Assembly (NCBI GenBank): GCA_003157595.1
Contig: PMKB01000006.1
Location: 1-17,906, forward strand
DNA length: 17,906 nt
Direction: 5' to 3'
DNA from: Solirubrobacterales bacterium
GTDB taxonomy: Bacteria; Actinomycetota; Thermoleophilia; Solirubrobacterales; Solirubrobacteraceae
Below the pieces are notes generated by a model. It worked only from the letters and a program-made list of their open reading frames with translations, had not been told where the DNA came from and did no database searches. How positions within the stretch are numbered: position 1 is the first letter of the stretch; the number at the start of each line of letters is the position of its first letter. Both the position numbers and the translations under genes were made by a program. Positions 1 through 7,092 of this stretch are shown one piece after another.

Positions 1-998
1 GCGACGTCGATCTCGCCCCACGGGGTGCTGCCGTCCGGCTGGTCGAGCCAAAGCGCCGACCACAGTCCCTGCCCGGCCGGCATCTTCGCGCGAAAGTCGA
101 CCATCCCGTGCGTCATCGAGAAGCTGCCCTCGGTCGAGATCCAACCCGACTGGTTGGCGTAGCCCCCACTCGGCCGGTTGGTCGCGCTCAGCGCAACCGA
201 CGAACCCGTCATGCTCACCTGCGAGGGCTGGAACAGCGTTGCGTCGAACCCGTGGCTCGAGCTTCCGGCAGACCAGTCGGAGGGCAGGCTGGAGCCGTCG
301 AATTCGTAATCTTTCGCCAGGTTGCCGTAGGTCGCTACCGGGGCAAAGCCACTCGGGGTGGCGATGATCGGGTTGCCGTTGGGGCCGGTCGTGGCGACCG
401 GGACCGACGGCGCCACCGGCGTGGTGGAACCCGTCGAAGCGGTTTGGCCGGTGGGTCCAGCCAGACCGGTGGGCCCGGTCGATGTGGCGGTGCTCGCGGA
501 CGAGTTGGCCTGCGCCGGCTTGCTCACGGTCCCGCTTGCGCGCGTGGTGCCCGCGCCCGCTGAAAGCTGTGCAACGGCGATGCCGCGGCCCGTCGTTCCT
601 GCTGCCACCGCGCCGATCCTGCGCAGCGAGACGCTCACGTGTGGTCTCGCCGAGGCGGGGCTGACGCGGACCGTGAAGGACCGGCGGTCGATCGTGAGCA
701 TGAGCTCCAGGCTCGCGCGGTGCTTCTGCGCGTCGATCTTCACCCGGCGCCCCAGCGGGCCGATCTCGACATCCACGAAGCGCCCGGCCGCGGAGCCGGT
801 CGCGACGGTGACGCTCAGGTCGTAGATGCCGACGGACGCAAGCTGTTCGCGGACCGCCGTCGTGACCGGCGAAGCCGCGGTGACGGCTGGCGCCGGCGCG
901 GCCGCTGCGACCGGGAATGCCGATGCTGCGGCCGGGAGCGCCGCGGCGAGCAGGGCGCCGAGCGCGAAGATGGAGGCTGTTGAGCGATATGTCCGCAC
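1..998 (-). CDS. Secreted GH16-family glycoside hydrolase (laminarinase/beta-glucanase-like), N-terminal part, cut by window edge
   Basis: About 332 residues are visible; the gene continues beyond base 1. The start is GTG at 996-998, the only usual start codon after the in-frame stop at 1050-1052. A purine-rich stretch abuts it without proper spacing, so the start is only moderately certain. Residues 1-27 look like a signal peptide (short Arg-containing n-region, Ala/Leu-rich core, ASA-type end). Residues about 28-140 are an unassigned small domain. About 140-220 is a low-complexity Ser/Thr/Pro/Gly linker with short collagen-like triplets (GPTGLAGPTG). A GH16 jelly-roll begins near residue 228 (YEFDG, then SGWISTEG and MVDFRAKMPAGQGLWSALW). 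The last visible residues are GEIDV at about 328-332: the first half of the GH16 catalytic motif ExDxxE, with the nucleophile Glu at 329. GH16 enzymes cleave beta-1,3 or beta-1,3/1,4 glucans, or rarely galactans. The substrate cannot be read from this fragment. Confidence 0.88.
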   Translation of the reverse strand, partial: MRTYRSTASIFALGALLAAALPAAASAFPVAAAAPAPAVTAASPVTTAVREQLASVGIYDLSVTVATGSAAGRFVDVEIGPLGRRVKIDAQKHRASLELMLTIDRRSFTVRVSPASARPHVSVSLRRIGAVAAGTTGRGIAVAQLSAGAGTTRASGTVSKPAQANSSASTATSTGPTGLAGPTGQTASTGSTTPVAPSVPVATTGPNGNPIIATPSGFAPVATYGNLAKDYEFDGSSLPSDWSAGSSSHGFDATLFQPSQVSMTGSSVALSATNRPSGGYANQSGWISTEGSFSMTHGMVDFRAKMPAGQGLWSALWLDQPDGSTPWGEIDV

Positions 999-1414
999 CC
1001 TTTCCCGATCGGGCGTCGGTCCGGGTCGGGCAACGGAACTCCGGCCGGCTCAACGTCTGTTCGATGCTCCAGGGGCTCGCAGAGCACGCGCGCGGACGGA
1101 CGGTCGATGTCCGCATTTCGGCGATGTCCTCCACCGATCCGGACGTCGCGAGCGGTTCTCGGGACGGGCTCCGCGGCCGGGGTGCCGGCCTCCGCCGCCG
1201 CCGCGCGCGACTGTCACCCGCAACCCGAAACTGGTGGTTTTTGTACCCAAGCGGCAGTACGCCGCCGGTGCAGGCGTTACATTGCCATGCTTAGTTCGAC
1301 AAACTTGGCGCTGCACACCTCCCTCGAGCCGTCCGCGGCCACCGTTGTGAGCGTGTCGCGGCGTCGTTGGCGGTACCACTCGACCAAGGCCCCACGCAGC
1401 GGAGGTAGCACCGG
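999..1414. promoter_or_regulatory. Divergent intergenic region, probable promoters for both flanking genes
   Basis: These 416 bases separate the minus-strand GH16 gene from the plus-strand operon. Open frames across it have no recognisable protein content and no good start/ribosome-site pairs, so I call no gene. The stretch at about 1226-1305 is clearly lower in GC than its surroundings and contains a run of five T (about 1238-1242) and AT-rich hexamers. Promoters for one or both directions most plausibly lie here, but no -35/-10 pair matches consensus well enough to place one. A short GCGGC-AGTAC-GCCGC palindrome at 1251-1265 is within chance expectation at this GC content. Confidence 0.35.
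1401..1406 (+). promoter_or_regulatory. Strong Shine-Dalgarno site GGAGGT for the GT2 gene
   Basis: A canonical GGAGGT lies 8 bases before the ATG at 1415. It fixes the start of the first operon gene and is the best ribosome-binding site seen in the window. Most downstream genes instead start at overlaps with the preceding stop. Confidence 0.8.
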
Positions 1415-2329
1415 ATGAGCGTCAGGGATTCGACGGCAGGGACGGCGGCGGTGATCGCGATCGGAGGGAGGACCGCTCGTGCGGCTGCAATTCGCTCGAA
1501 GGCGTCGATCAGCGTCGTGATCCCCACGCTCGACGAGGCTGCGAACCTGCCACACGTGCTGGCCCGCATCCCGGCGATCGTCGACGAGGTGGTGCTGGTC
1601 GACGGCCATTCGAAGGACGGCACGATCGACGTCGCGCGCACGATTCGGCCCGATGTTCGCGTCGTGCTCCAGGACGGCCGCGGCAAGGGAAACGCGCTGG
1701 CGTGCGGCTTTGCGGCTGCGTCCGGCGACATCATCGTGATGATCGACGCCGATGCCTCCAACGACCCGGACGAGATCCCGCGGTTCGTCGCGGCGCTGCT
1801 CGACGGCAACGACTTCGCGAAGGGTTCGCGCTTCGCGGAGGGCGGAGCGAGCACCGACATCACGCCGATCCGGGCGTTTGGCAACCGCATGCTCGGGCTC
1901 GCCGTCAACGTGCTCTTCGGCACGCGCTACACCGACCTCTGCTACGGCTACAACGCCTTCTGGAGGCACTGCCTGCCGCACATGCACGTCACCTGCGACG
2001 GGTTCGAGGTCGAGACGCTGATCCACGTTCGCGTCGCGCGAGCCGGGCTGACGGTGGCCGAGGTCGCGTCGATCGAGCACGAGCGCATGCACGGCGAGAG
2101 CAAGCTCAGCGCCGTGCGAGACGGACAGCGGATCCTGCGTATGATCCTGCGAGAACGTGTTCGCCGCGAGCCCGCCGCCAAGCATGCAGACGGATGGCGG
2201 CCGTCGTTTCGCGAACTGCCGCCGGTCGCGGTTGCCTCGCGCGCGGCGAGCGTGCGCGACGCTGACGACCGCGGCTCCCACGTGTCACGTCTGCACCCGC
2301 CGCGCGCAGACCTGTCGCCCGCCGGCTGA
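1415..2329 (+). CDS. Family 2 glycosyltransferase, DPM/polyprenyl-phosphate sugar transferase-like
   Basis: 304 residues. The GT-A nucleotide-sugar domain starts at about residue 31 (SISVVIPTLDEAANL, then VVLVDGHSKDGT at 60-70), with the metal-binding DAD motif at 111-113 following a strand (IIVMIDAD). The C-terminal half has the pattern usual for dolichyl/undecaprenyl-phosphate mannose or glucose synthases: GFEVETLI near 196-203 and HGESKLSAVRDG near 226-237. No transmembrane segment is present, so this is a soluble or peripheral enzyme that would place a sugar on a polyprenyl phosphate or similar acceptor. The last 50 residues are Arg/Ala/Pro-rich and probably disordered. The first roughly 30 residues precede the conserved core, but the GGAGGT site supports this start. 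It is the first gene of the plus-strand block. Confidence 0.92.
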   Translation: MSVRDSTAGTAAVIAIGGRTARAAAIRSKASISVVIPTLDEAANLPHVLARIPAIVDEVVLVDGHSKDGTIDVARTIRPDVRVVLQDGRGKGNALACGFAAASGDIIVMIDADASNDPDEIPRFVAALLDGNDFAKGSRFAEGGASTDITPIRAFGNRMLGLAVNVLFGTRYTDLCYGYNAFWRHCLPHMHVTCDGFEVETLIHVRVARAGLTVAEVASIEHERMHGESKLSAVRDGQRILRMILRERVRREPAAKHADGWRPSFRELPPVAVASRAASVRDADDRGSHVSRLHPPRADLSPAG

Positions 2330-2380
2330 GCGGATCGCGACGCGGCTCGGCACCAATGGGCTGCGCGCCCGGACTCCGCC

Positions 2381-3256
2381 ATGCACAACGTTCCATCCAC
2401 GAACGCGCCGATGAGCGCCGCCCACCCCAGGACCGGTGCCGCTGAGGCCGCAGTCACGCCCGACCAGGCTCAGCGCAACGCGAGCGAGCGCGTCTGGGGC
2501 TCGGGCGGCCTGCTGCGCCGCTACGGCGGCCGCAGGTTGCGACCGGCAGAGAGCGTGCTGTTTGACAGATACCGAGAGTCGCTGTCGGGAGCGGTGCTCG
2601 AGCTCGGCTGCGGCGGCGGGCGCCTAACCGCGCATCTGATCGGGCTTGCCGACTCCGTCACGGGCGTCGACCTCGCCGCCGCCATGGTTACCCATTGCCG
2701 GCGTGCGTATCCGCAGGCGACCTTCCGCCAGGGTGACCTGCGCGACCTTTCGGAGTTCGAGAGCGAGAGCTGGGATGCGATCGTGGCCGGGTTTGCGGTG
2801 ATCGATGTGCTCAACGACGACGAGCGTCAAGCGTTCCTCGATGAGGCCCATCGGCTCCTGCGGCCGGCAGGCATGCTCATCTTCTCGTCGCACAACTTCG
2901 CCTGCGCGCCGCTGCTGCGAGGCCCGATCCGCAGCATCAACGCAACCAGCCCGGTCAGCTTCGCGAGCCAGGTTCTGCGACTCCCGCGTAGCACGCTCAA
3001 CCGCCGGCGGCTGCTGCCGTTCCAGCAGGTCTACGCCGACCACGCGATCCTCAACGATGCGGCGCACGACTTCTCGCTGCTGCATTACTACATCACGCGC
3101 GATGAGCAGGAGCGCCAGCTCGCCCGCCACGGCTTCCAGCTGTGCGAATGTCTGCGGCTCGACGGCGAGCGGGTCGGCCCGGGGGAGTTGGCGAACGGAT
3201 TTCACGAGCTCCACTACGCCGCGACACGCTCGCCGCACGCCGGAGCGGACGCATGA
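2381..3256 (+). CDS. Class I SAM-dependent methyltransferase
   Basis: 291 residues with a Rossmann-type methyltransferase core. Motif I is VLELGCGGG at 72-80, the acidic SAM-ribose residue is probably Asp97 (TGVDLA), GDL is at 118-120, and a hydrophobic strand with Asp142 (AVIDVL) fits the post-core motifs. A typical GMLIFSSHN strand follows near 165. The substrate cannot be read; the C-terminal half is variable, as in sugar or small-molecule O/N-methyltransferases. The start is uncertain: ATG at 2381 is the first possible, ATG at 2411 the alternative, and neither has a clear Shine-Dalgarno. The stop overlaps the next start by four bases (ATGA), so translation is coupled to the holo-ACP synthase gene. 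A gap of 51 bases after the GT2 gene holds nothing recognisable. Confidence 0.9.
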   Translation: MHNVPSTNAPMSAAHPRTGAAEAAVTPDQAQRNASERVWGSGGLLRRYGGRRLRPAESVLFDRYRESLSGAVLELGCGGGRLTAHLIGLADSVTGVDLAAAMVTHCRRAYPQATFRQGDLRDLSEFESESWDAIVAGFAVIDVLNDDERQAFLDEAHRLLRPAGMLIFSSHNFACAPLLRGPIRSINATSPVSFASQVLRLPRSTLNRRRLLPFQQVYADHAILNDAAHDFSLLHYYITRDEQERQLARHGFQLCECLRLDGERVGPGELANGFHELHYAATRSPHAGADA

Positions 3257-3693
3257 TCGCGCGTCGCCGGGCATTTGGGGCCGGCGACGTGGCGCGCGAG
3301 AACGGCCTGCGCGTCGGCATCGACCTGATGTCGGTCGACGCCGTCGAAGAGTCAATCCGCGTCCACGCCGGGCGCTATCTTAGGCGTGTGTACACAAGCC
3401 GCGAGCTGCGCGACTGCGCCACCTCGGGCGGAGCGCCGGATGCCCGACGGCTCGCCGCCCGCTTCGCTGCCAAGGAGGCTGCGCTGAAGGTGCTGCGTGC
3501 CGGCGACGAGGCTGTCCCGTGGCAGACGGTTGGCGTGCTCACCGACCGTTTCGGGCGCCCTTCGATCGAACTCACCGGGGCAGCAGCGGAGCTGGCGCGG
3601 CGGCGTGGCGTGGAGGCGCTGGACGTGAGCCTCACACACGAAGGCCCGTTCGCCGCCGCGGTCGTCGTTGCACGGGTGCGTGGCGAGCTTTGA
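3253..3693 (+). CDS. Holo-[acyl-carrier-protein] synthase (AcpS-type 4'-phosphopantetheinyl transferase)
   Basis: 146 residues. It moves the phosphopantetheine arm of CoA onto the serine of an acyl carrier protein. The two AcpS signatures are present: GIDLMSVDA at 22-30, with Asp24 as the first magnesium ligand, and RFAAKEAALKVL at 70-81, with Glu75 as the second. The final strand VSLTHEGPFAAAVVVA at 125-140 also matches the family. About 18 extra N-terminal residues precede the usual start. The chosen ATG overlaps the methyltransferase stop (ATGA); further in-frame starts upstream would intrude into that gene. The gene abuts the carrier-protein gene (TTGA overlap), which suggests it is dedicated to that protein rather than, or in addition to, fatty-acid ACP. 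Confidence 0.91.
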   Translation: MIARRRAFGAGDVARENGLRVGIDLMSVDAVEESIRVHAGRYLRRVYTSRELRDCATSGGAPDARRLAARFAAKEAALKVLRAGDEAVPWQTVGVLTDRFGRPSIELTGAAAELARRRGVEALDVSLTHEGPFAAAVVVARVRGEL

Positions 3694-3971
3694 ACGACGA
3701 CACCCGCACCGTGATTCGGCGCGTGCTGCGCGAGCATGCTCGCCTACCCGTTGACGTCGACACGCTGGGCGACGACGCGGATCTGTTTGCCGCCGGCATG
3801 ACGTCGCACGCGAGCGTGAACCTCATGCTCGCGCTGGAGGATGCCTTCGACATCGAGTTCCCCGACCGCATGCTCACGCGTGGGGTGTTCGACAGCGTGT
3901 CGGCGATCGCCGCCGCGATCACCGAGCTGTCCGGCGATGGCGAGCCGTCGGCCGCGGGCGGTGGGACGTGA
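3690..3971 (+). CDS. Acyl carrier protein (probable acceptor of the amino acid:CP ligase)
   Basis: 93 residues, which is normal for a free-standing carrier protein. The phosphopantetheine serine is Ser39 in GMTSH, followed by a helix II (ASVNLMLALEDAFDIEF at 41-57) typical of ACPs. The usual DSL is TSH here: the Asp before the serine is Thr and the following Leu is His. I recall such sequences from carrier proteins partnered with synthetase-like ligases, but cannot confirm this here. The proposed start is TTG at 3690, overlapping the AcpS stop (TTGA). GTG at 3711, in frame, would remove seven residues. The final 12 residues are a flexible Gly/Ala tail. It probably carries an aminoacyl group supplied by the ligase at 5160. 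Confidence 0.9.
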   Translation: MNDDTRTVIRRVLREHARLPVDVDTLGDDADLFAAGMTSHASVNLMLALEDAFDIEFPDRMLTRGVFDSVSAIAAAITELSGDGEPSAAGGGT

Positions 3972-3987
3972 TCCCCGGTACCGCCCG

Positions 3988-5160
3988 ATGAGCGTCCCAG
4001 CCGACTCCGAGCGGGGCCTTCTGGAAGCGGTGCGCCGGATCGCCGAGGAGGTGGCGGCCGCCGCGGCCGACGATGTCGATCGCAACGCGCGCTTCCCGGC
4101 CGAGGCGCTCGAGGCGCTCCGCGGGGCCGGCGCGCTCTCCGCCGCGGTCCCCGAGGCACTGGGCGGCCAGGGCGCGTCGCTGGAGACGATCGCGCGCTGC
4201 TGCTTCGAACTGGGACGCCGGTGCAGCTCGACGGCGATGGTCTTCGCCATGCACCAGATTCAGGTATTGACGATCGCGCGCCACCTCGACGGTGCCCCGT
4301 GGTTCGAGAGCTACCTGCGTGAGCTCCATCAGGAGCAGCGTCTGATCGCCTCGGCGACGTCGGAGGTCGGCACCGGCGGCGACATGAGCCGCTCGATCGC
4401 CGCGGCGACGCCGGAGGGCGAGGGCGTTCTGAGTTTCGAGAAGCAGGCCCCGACGGTCAGCTACGGTGCGCACGCCGACGACCTGCTCACGACCCTGCGG
4501 CGAACGCCCGACGCCGAGCCGGGCGACCAGGTCCTCGCCCTGACGAAGTCCGGCCAGGCCGAGCTCGAACCGGCTGGAGCCTGGGACACGCTCGGGATGC
4601 GCGGGACGTGTTCGCCCGGCTTCCTCGTGCGTGCGCGGTTCGCCTCCGAGCAGGTGCTGGCGGCACCGTTCGCCGAGGTCATGAACCAGTCGATGGTGCC
4701 GCTGTCGCACATCCTCTGGTCGCATGTCTGGCTGGGCATCGCAACCGACGCTTTCGAACGTGCGCGCGCGTTCCTGCGCGCCAGCGCTCGCCGACGGCCG
4801 GGTGAGCCGCTCCCTGCCGCCGCGCGGCTCTCACACGTGATGGCCGAGCTGACGCTGCTACGAGGCGAGGTTTCGCAGGCGCTGCACGATTTCCAGGCCG
4901 ATGACGTCGACGACCGCGCGCGCCTGATGACGATGGCGAGCGTGCTGCGGTTCAACAACCTCAAGCTCGCTGCCTCCGAACACGCCCCGAGCGTCTGTGC
5001 CGGGGCACTCGAGGTGGTGGGTATCGTCGGCTACCGCAACGACACTCCCTACAGCGTCGGGCGTCACCTGCGTGACGCGCTGTCCGCTCGCCTGATGGTC
5101 GCAAACGAGCGCCTTCACGCCACCGACGCGGCATTGCTGTTGATTGCAAAGGAGCCCTGA
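3988..5160 (+). CDS. Acyl-CoA dehydrogenase-fold flavoprotein, probably acting on a carrier-protein thioester
   Basis: 390 residues, the usual length of the acyl-CoA dehydrogenase family. The N-terminal helical domain runs to about 115, the middle beta domain covers about 118-225 (ASATSEVGTGGDMS at 121-134 is the flavin/substrate-loop region), and the C-terminal helical domain the rest (NQSMVPLSHILWS near 233). It ends with RHLRDALSARLMVANER at 359-375. By eye, anchored on the RDA of this segment, the position of the catalytic Glu of MCAD-type enzymes holds Val371, so an ordinary alpha,beta-dehydrogenation is doubtful. Standing between the carrier protein and its amino acid ligase, it more likely oxidises or hydroxylates a carrier-bound aminoacyl group, or acts as a flavin monooxygenase. 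The start at 3988 lies 16 bases after the ACP stop; the longer in-frame extension to 3841 overlaps the ACP gene and is not used. Confidence 0.88.
   Translation: MSVPADSERGLLEAVRRIAEEVAAAAADDVDRNARFPAEALEALRGAGALSAAVPEALGGQGASLETIARCCFELGRRCSSTAMVFAMHQIQVLTIARHLDGAPWFESYLRELHQEQRLIASATSEVGTGGDMSRSIAAATPEGEGVLSFEKQAPTVSYGAHADDLLTTLRRTPDAEPGDQVLALTKSGQAELEPAGAWDTLGMRGTCSPGFLVRARFASEQVLAAPFAEVMNQSMVPLSHILWSHVWLGIATDAFERARAFLRASARRRPGEPLPAAARLSHVMAELTLLRGEVSQALHDFQADDVDDRARLMTMASVLRFNNLKLAASEHAPSVCAGALEVVGIVGYRNDTPYSVGRHLRDALSARLMVANERLHATDAALLLIAKEP
5148..5154 (+). promoter_or_regulatory. Shine-Dalgarno AAAGGAG for the amino acid:CP ligase
   Basis: AAAGGAG lies five bases before the ATG at 5160, within the last codons of the upstream gene. 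It supports the start at the TGATG junction, where the stop of one gene and the start of the next share a base. Confidence 0.7.
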
Positions 5161-6092
5161 TGGGCGAGGTTCGTCAGGCCACCGCGGATCAGGCGGCCTT
5201 CCGCGACGAGCTGATCCAGCACGGGCTGTTCATCGCCAGCGGTGTCCCCGGGCTCTACGGCAGGGGCGCCACGTTCGAGGACATCCGCAACCGCGTCGAT
5301 GCCCGGATCACGGCGGCGGCGCAGGCGGAGGCGCCGGAGTCGATGCGGTTCCCGCCGCTGTTGCCGCGCAAGCAGATCGAGTCGATCGGCTACCTGCATT
5401 CGTTCCCGCACCTCGCGGGATCGGTGTTCGCGTTCGAGGGTGGGGAGGACGAGGCGCTGCTTCAGAGCGAGCGAGCCGACCGCCACGAGGACTGGAGCGA
5501 GTTCCAGCGGATGACGGAGCTCGCGCTCGTGCCGGCGGCCTGCTATCCGGTCTACCCCGCGGTCGCCGCGCGCGGCCCGCTGCCGGTGGGCGGTGTGGTC
5601 GTCGACGCCGGCGGTGCCTGGGTCTTTCGACACGAGCCGTCTGAGGATCCCGCTCGCCTGCAGATGTTTCACCAGCGCGAGATCGTTCGCCTGGGCGCGC
5701 CGGAGGAGGTTCGCACCTGGCGCGACGACTGGAGCGAACGCGGTCTCGCGCTGCTTCAGTCGCTCGGCCTGGACGCGGAGCGCGATCGCGCAACCGATCC
5801 GTTCTTCGGGCGCGGCGGGCGAATGCTCGCGGCCAATCAGCGAAGCCAGGAGCTCAAGCTGGAGCTGCTCGTGGCGATTGCGGGCGACGAGCCGACGGCG
5901 GTCGCCTCGTTCAACTACCACCAGGACCACTTCGCGGCGATCTACGGGCTCGCGCAGCACGACGGAGATGTCGCGCACACCGCATGCCTCGGCTTCGGCC
6001 AGGAGCGGATCGTGCTCGCGTTGCTGCGCACCCACGGCGTGGATCCGCCGTCGTGGCCGGCGGAGGTCCGGCGGGAGCTGTGGGGCGCATGA
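5160..6092 (+). CDS. Amino acid:[carrier protein] ligase (tRNA-independent seryl-tRNA synthetase homologue)
   Basis: 310 residues, the length of a bare class II synthetase core without the N-terminal tRNA-binding coiled coil of true seryl-tRNA synthetases. Characterised homologues (Bradyrhizobium and Agrobacterium aa:CP ligases) adenylate glycine or alanine and transfer it to the phosphopantetheine of a carrier protein. The three zinc ligands of that family appear in context: Cys128 in AACYPVYP, Glu174 in MFHQREIVRLG (also class II motif 2, Arg177 region), and Cys276 in HTACLGFGQERI (class II motif 3, Arg283). The insertion and helix after about 180 fit the carrier-protein docking region. The start overlaps the upstream stop by one base (TGATG) behind a good ribosome site. 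The AcpS and ACP genes just upstream supply the expected acceptor. The choice of amino acid is not readable from sequence. Confidence 0.92.
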   Translation: MGEVRQATADQAAFRDELIQHGLFIASGVPGLYGRGATFEDIRNRVDARITAAAQAEAPESMRFPPLLPRKQIESIGYLHSFPHLAGSVFAFEGGEDEALLQSERADRHEDWSEFQRMTELALVPAACYPVYPAVAARGPLPVGGVVVDAGGAWVFRHEPSEDPARLQMFHQREIVRLGAPEEVRTWRDDWSERGLALLQSLGLDAERDRATDPFFGRGGRMLAANQRSQELKLELLVAIAGDEPTAVASFNYHQDHFAAIYGLAQHDGDVAHTACLGFGQERIVLALLRTHGVDPPSWPAEVRRELWGA

Positions 6093-7066
6093 GCGCGACC
6101 CGCACCGGCACCTATCGCAGCCTCTTCGAGCTCGACGCCGCCGGCTACCAGGCGCACGCGGTGCATGGCAGCGGACGAACCTACATGGAGACCAACTGCT
6201 ACACGGACATCATCATCGAGCTCCTGCACGGGCGCGGCGACGAGCCGCTCGCCGTGCTCGGCTGTCTGGTGCGAACCGACTTCGAGGGCGATCAGTGGAC
6301 GTTCTTCAAGCCGCCGCCCGAGGATCTCGAGTCGCTGTTCGGCATCGACATCCACGAGATGCAGCCGTATCGCCCGCTGCCGCTGCAGATCGCGGAGCAG
6401 ATCGACAGCGGTCGCACGATCATCGTCGAGCTCGACTCGTGGTACCTCCCGGACACCGCGGCGACCAGCTACCGCACCGAGCACGTCAAGAGCTCCGTCG
6501 TCGCCGAGGCGATCGACCTCGAGCGCGGCTGGTTGCGCTACTTCCACGGCGCCGGGCTCTACGAGCTCGACGGCGAGGACTACACCGGCATCTTCCGCCT
6601 CGCGGGCGAACCGTCGCCGGAGATCCTTCCGCCCTACACCGAGCTGGTGCGCTTCGATGCCGGGCCGCGGCTGCGCGGAAGCGAGCTGCGCGCAGCGGCT
6701 GGCAGCTCGCTGCGCCGCCACCTCGCCCACCGTCCGGCGAGCGATCCCTTCGAGCGCTTCGCGCAGGCGCTAGCGCGTGACCTGCCGGTGCTGCTCGAGG
6801 CGGGCCCTGAGGCCTACCACGCCTACGCGTTTGCCACGGTTCGCATGGTTGGCGCGGCGTTCGAGCTCGCCGCCACGCAGGCGGAGTGGCTCCTCGGCGC
6901 CGAGGCGACGGCTTGCGCCATGCCGATGCGCACGATTGTCGAGGGCTGCAAGGTGCTCGGCTTTCGCCTGGCTCGCCGGCGCGAGTTCGACCCGGGGCCG
7001 ATCGTCGAGTCGCTCAGCGACGCGTGGAGACAGGCGATCGCGGCGCTCGAGGAGGTCGTCGGATAA
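6089..7066 (+). CDS. DUF1839 family protein, possible aminoacyltransferase
   Basis: 325 residues matching DUF1839 (I recall the family by its motifs): METNCYTDIIIELLHG near 33-48, DFEGDQWTFFKPP at 64-76, DSWYLPDTAATSYRTEHVK at 116-134 and YFHGAGLYELDGEDY at 151-165. The family has no established function that I know. Visible candidates for a catalytic set are Cys37 at the head of a helix, His132 at the head of a strand and Asp143 about eleven residues later. This order, and the LP...Y...H...D spacing, resembles the BtrH N-terminal domain, a papain-like fold that moves an acyl group from a carrier protein to an acceptor. The link to BtrH is my inference. The C-terminal 120 residues are helical and Ala/Arg-rich. 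The start overlaps the ligase stop (ATGA), indicating coupled translation and probably a shared pathway. Confidence 0.88.
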   Translation: MSATRTGTYRSLFELDAAGYQAHAVHGSGRTYMETNCYTDIIIELLHGRGDEPLAVLGCLVRTDFEGDQWTFFKPPPEDLESLFGIDIHEMQPYRPLPLQIAEQIDSGRTIIVELDSWYLPDTAATSYRTEHVKSSVVAEAIDLERGWLRYFHGAGLYELDGEDYTGIFRLAGEPSPEILPPYTELVRFDAGPRLRGSELRAAAGSSLRRHLAHRPASDPFERFAQALARDLPVLLEAGPEAYHAYAFATVRMVGAAFELAATQAEWLLGAEATACAMPMRTIVEGCKVLGFRLARRREFDPGPIVESLSDAWRQAIAALEEVVG

Positions 7067-7092
7067 CACCGCAGCACGCCAAAGCAGTCAGC

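Noticed and set aside
463..482. Possible tandem repeat in the GH16 linker (collagen-like GPT triplets)
   Set aside because: Only two or three imperfect triplets are present; this is ordinary low-complexity linker, not a repeat array.
1107..1418. Small open frames on either strand in the intergenic region as possible peptides
   Set aside because: They have no ribosome sites, no recognisable protein features and composition typical of non-coding GC-rich DNA.
1277..2281. Open frame on the minus strand over the GT2 gene and part of the intergenic region
   Set aside because: It lies opposite a gene with DAD and other GT2 motifs and a strong ribosome site; the translation shows no family features.
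6886..7092. ATG 6886 as start of the GH2 gene
   Set aside because: It would overlap DUF1839 by about 180 bases, and the extra residues are Arg/Gly-rich shadow sequence rather than GH2-like.
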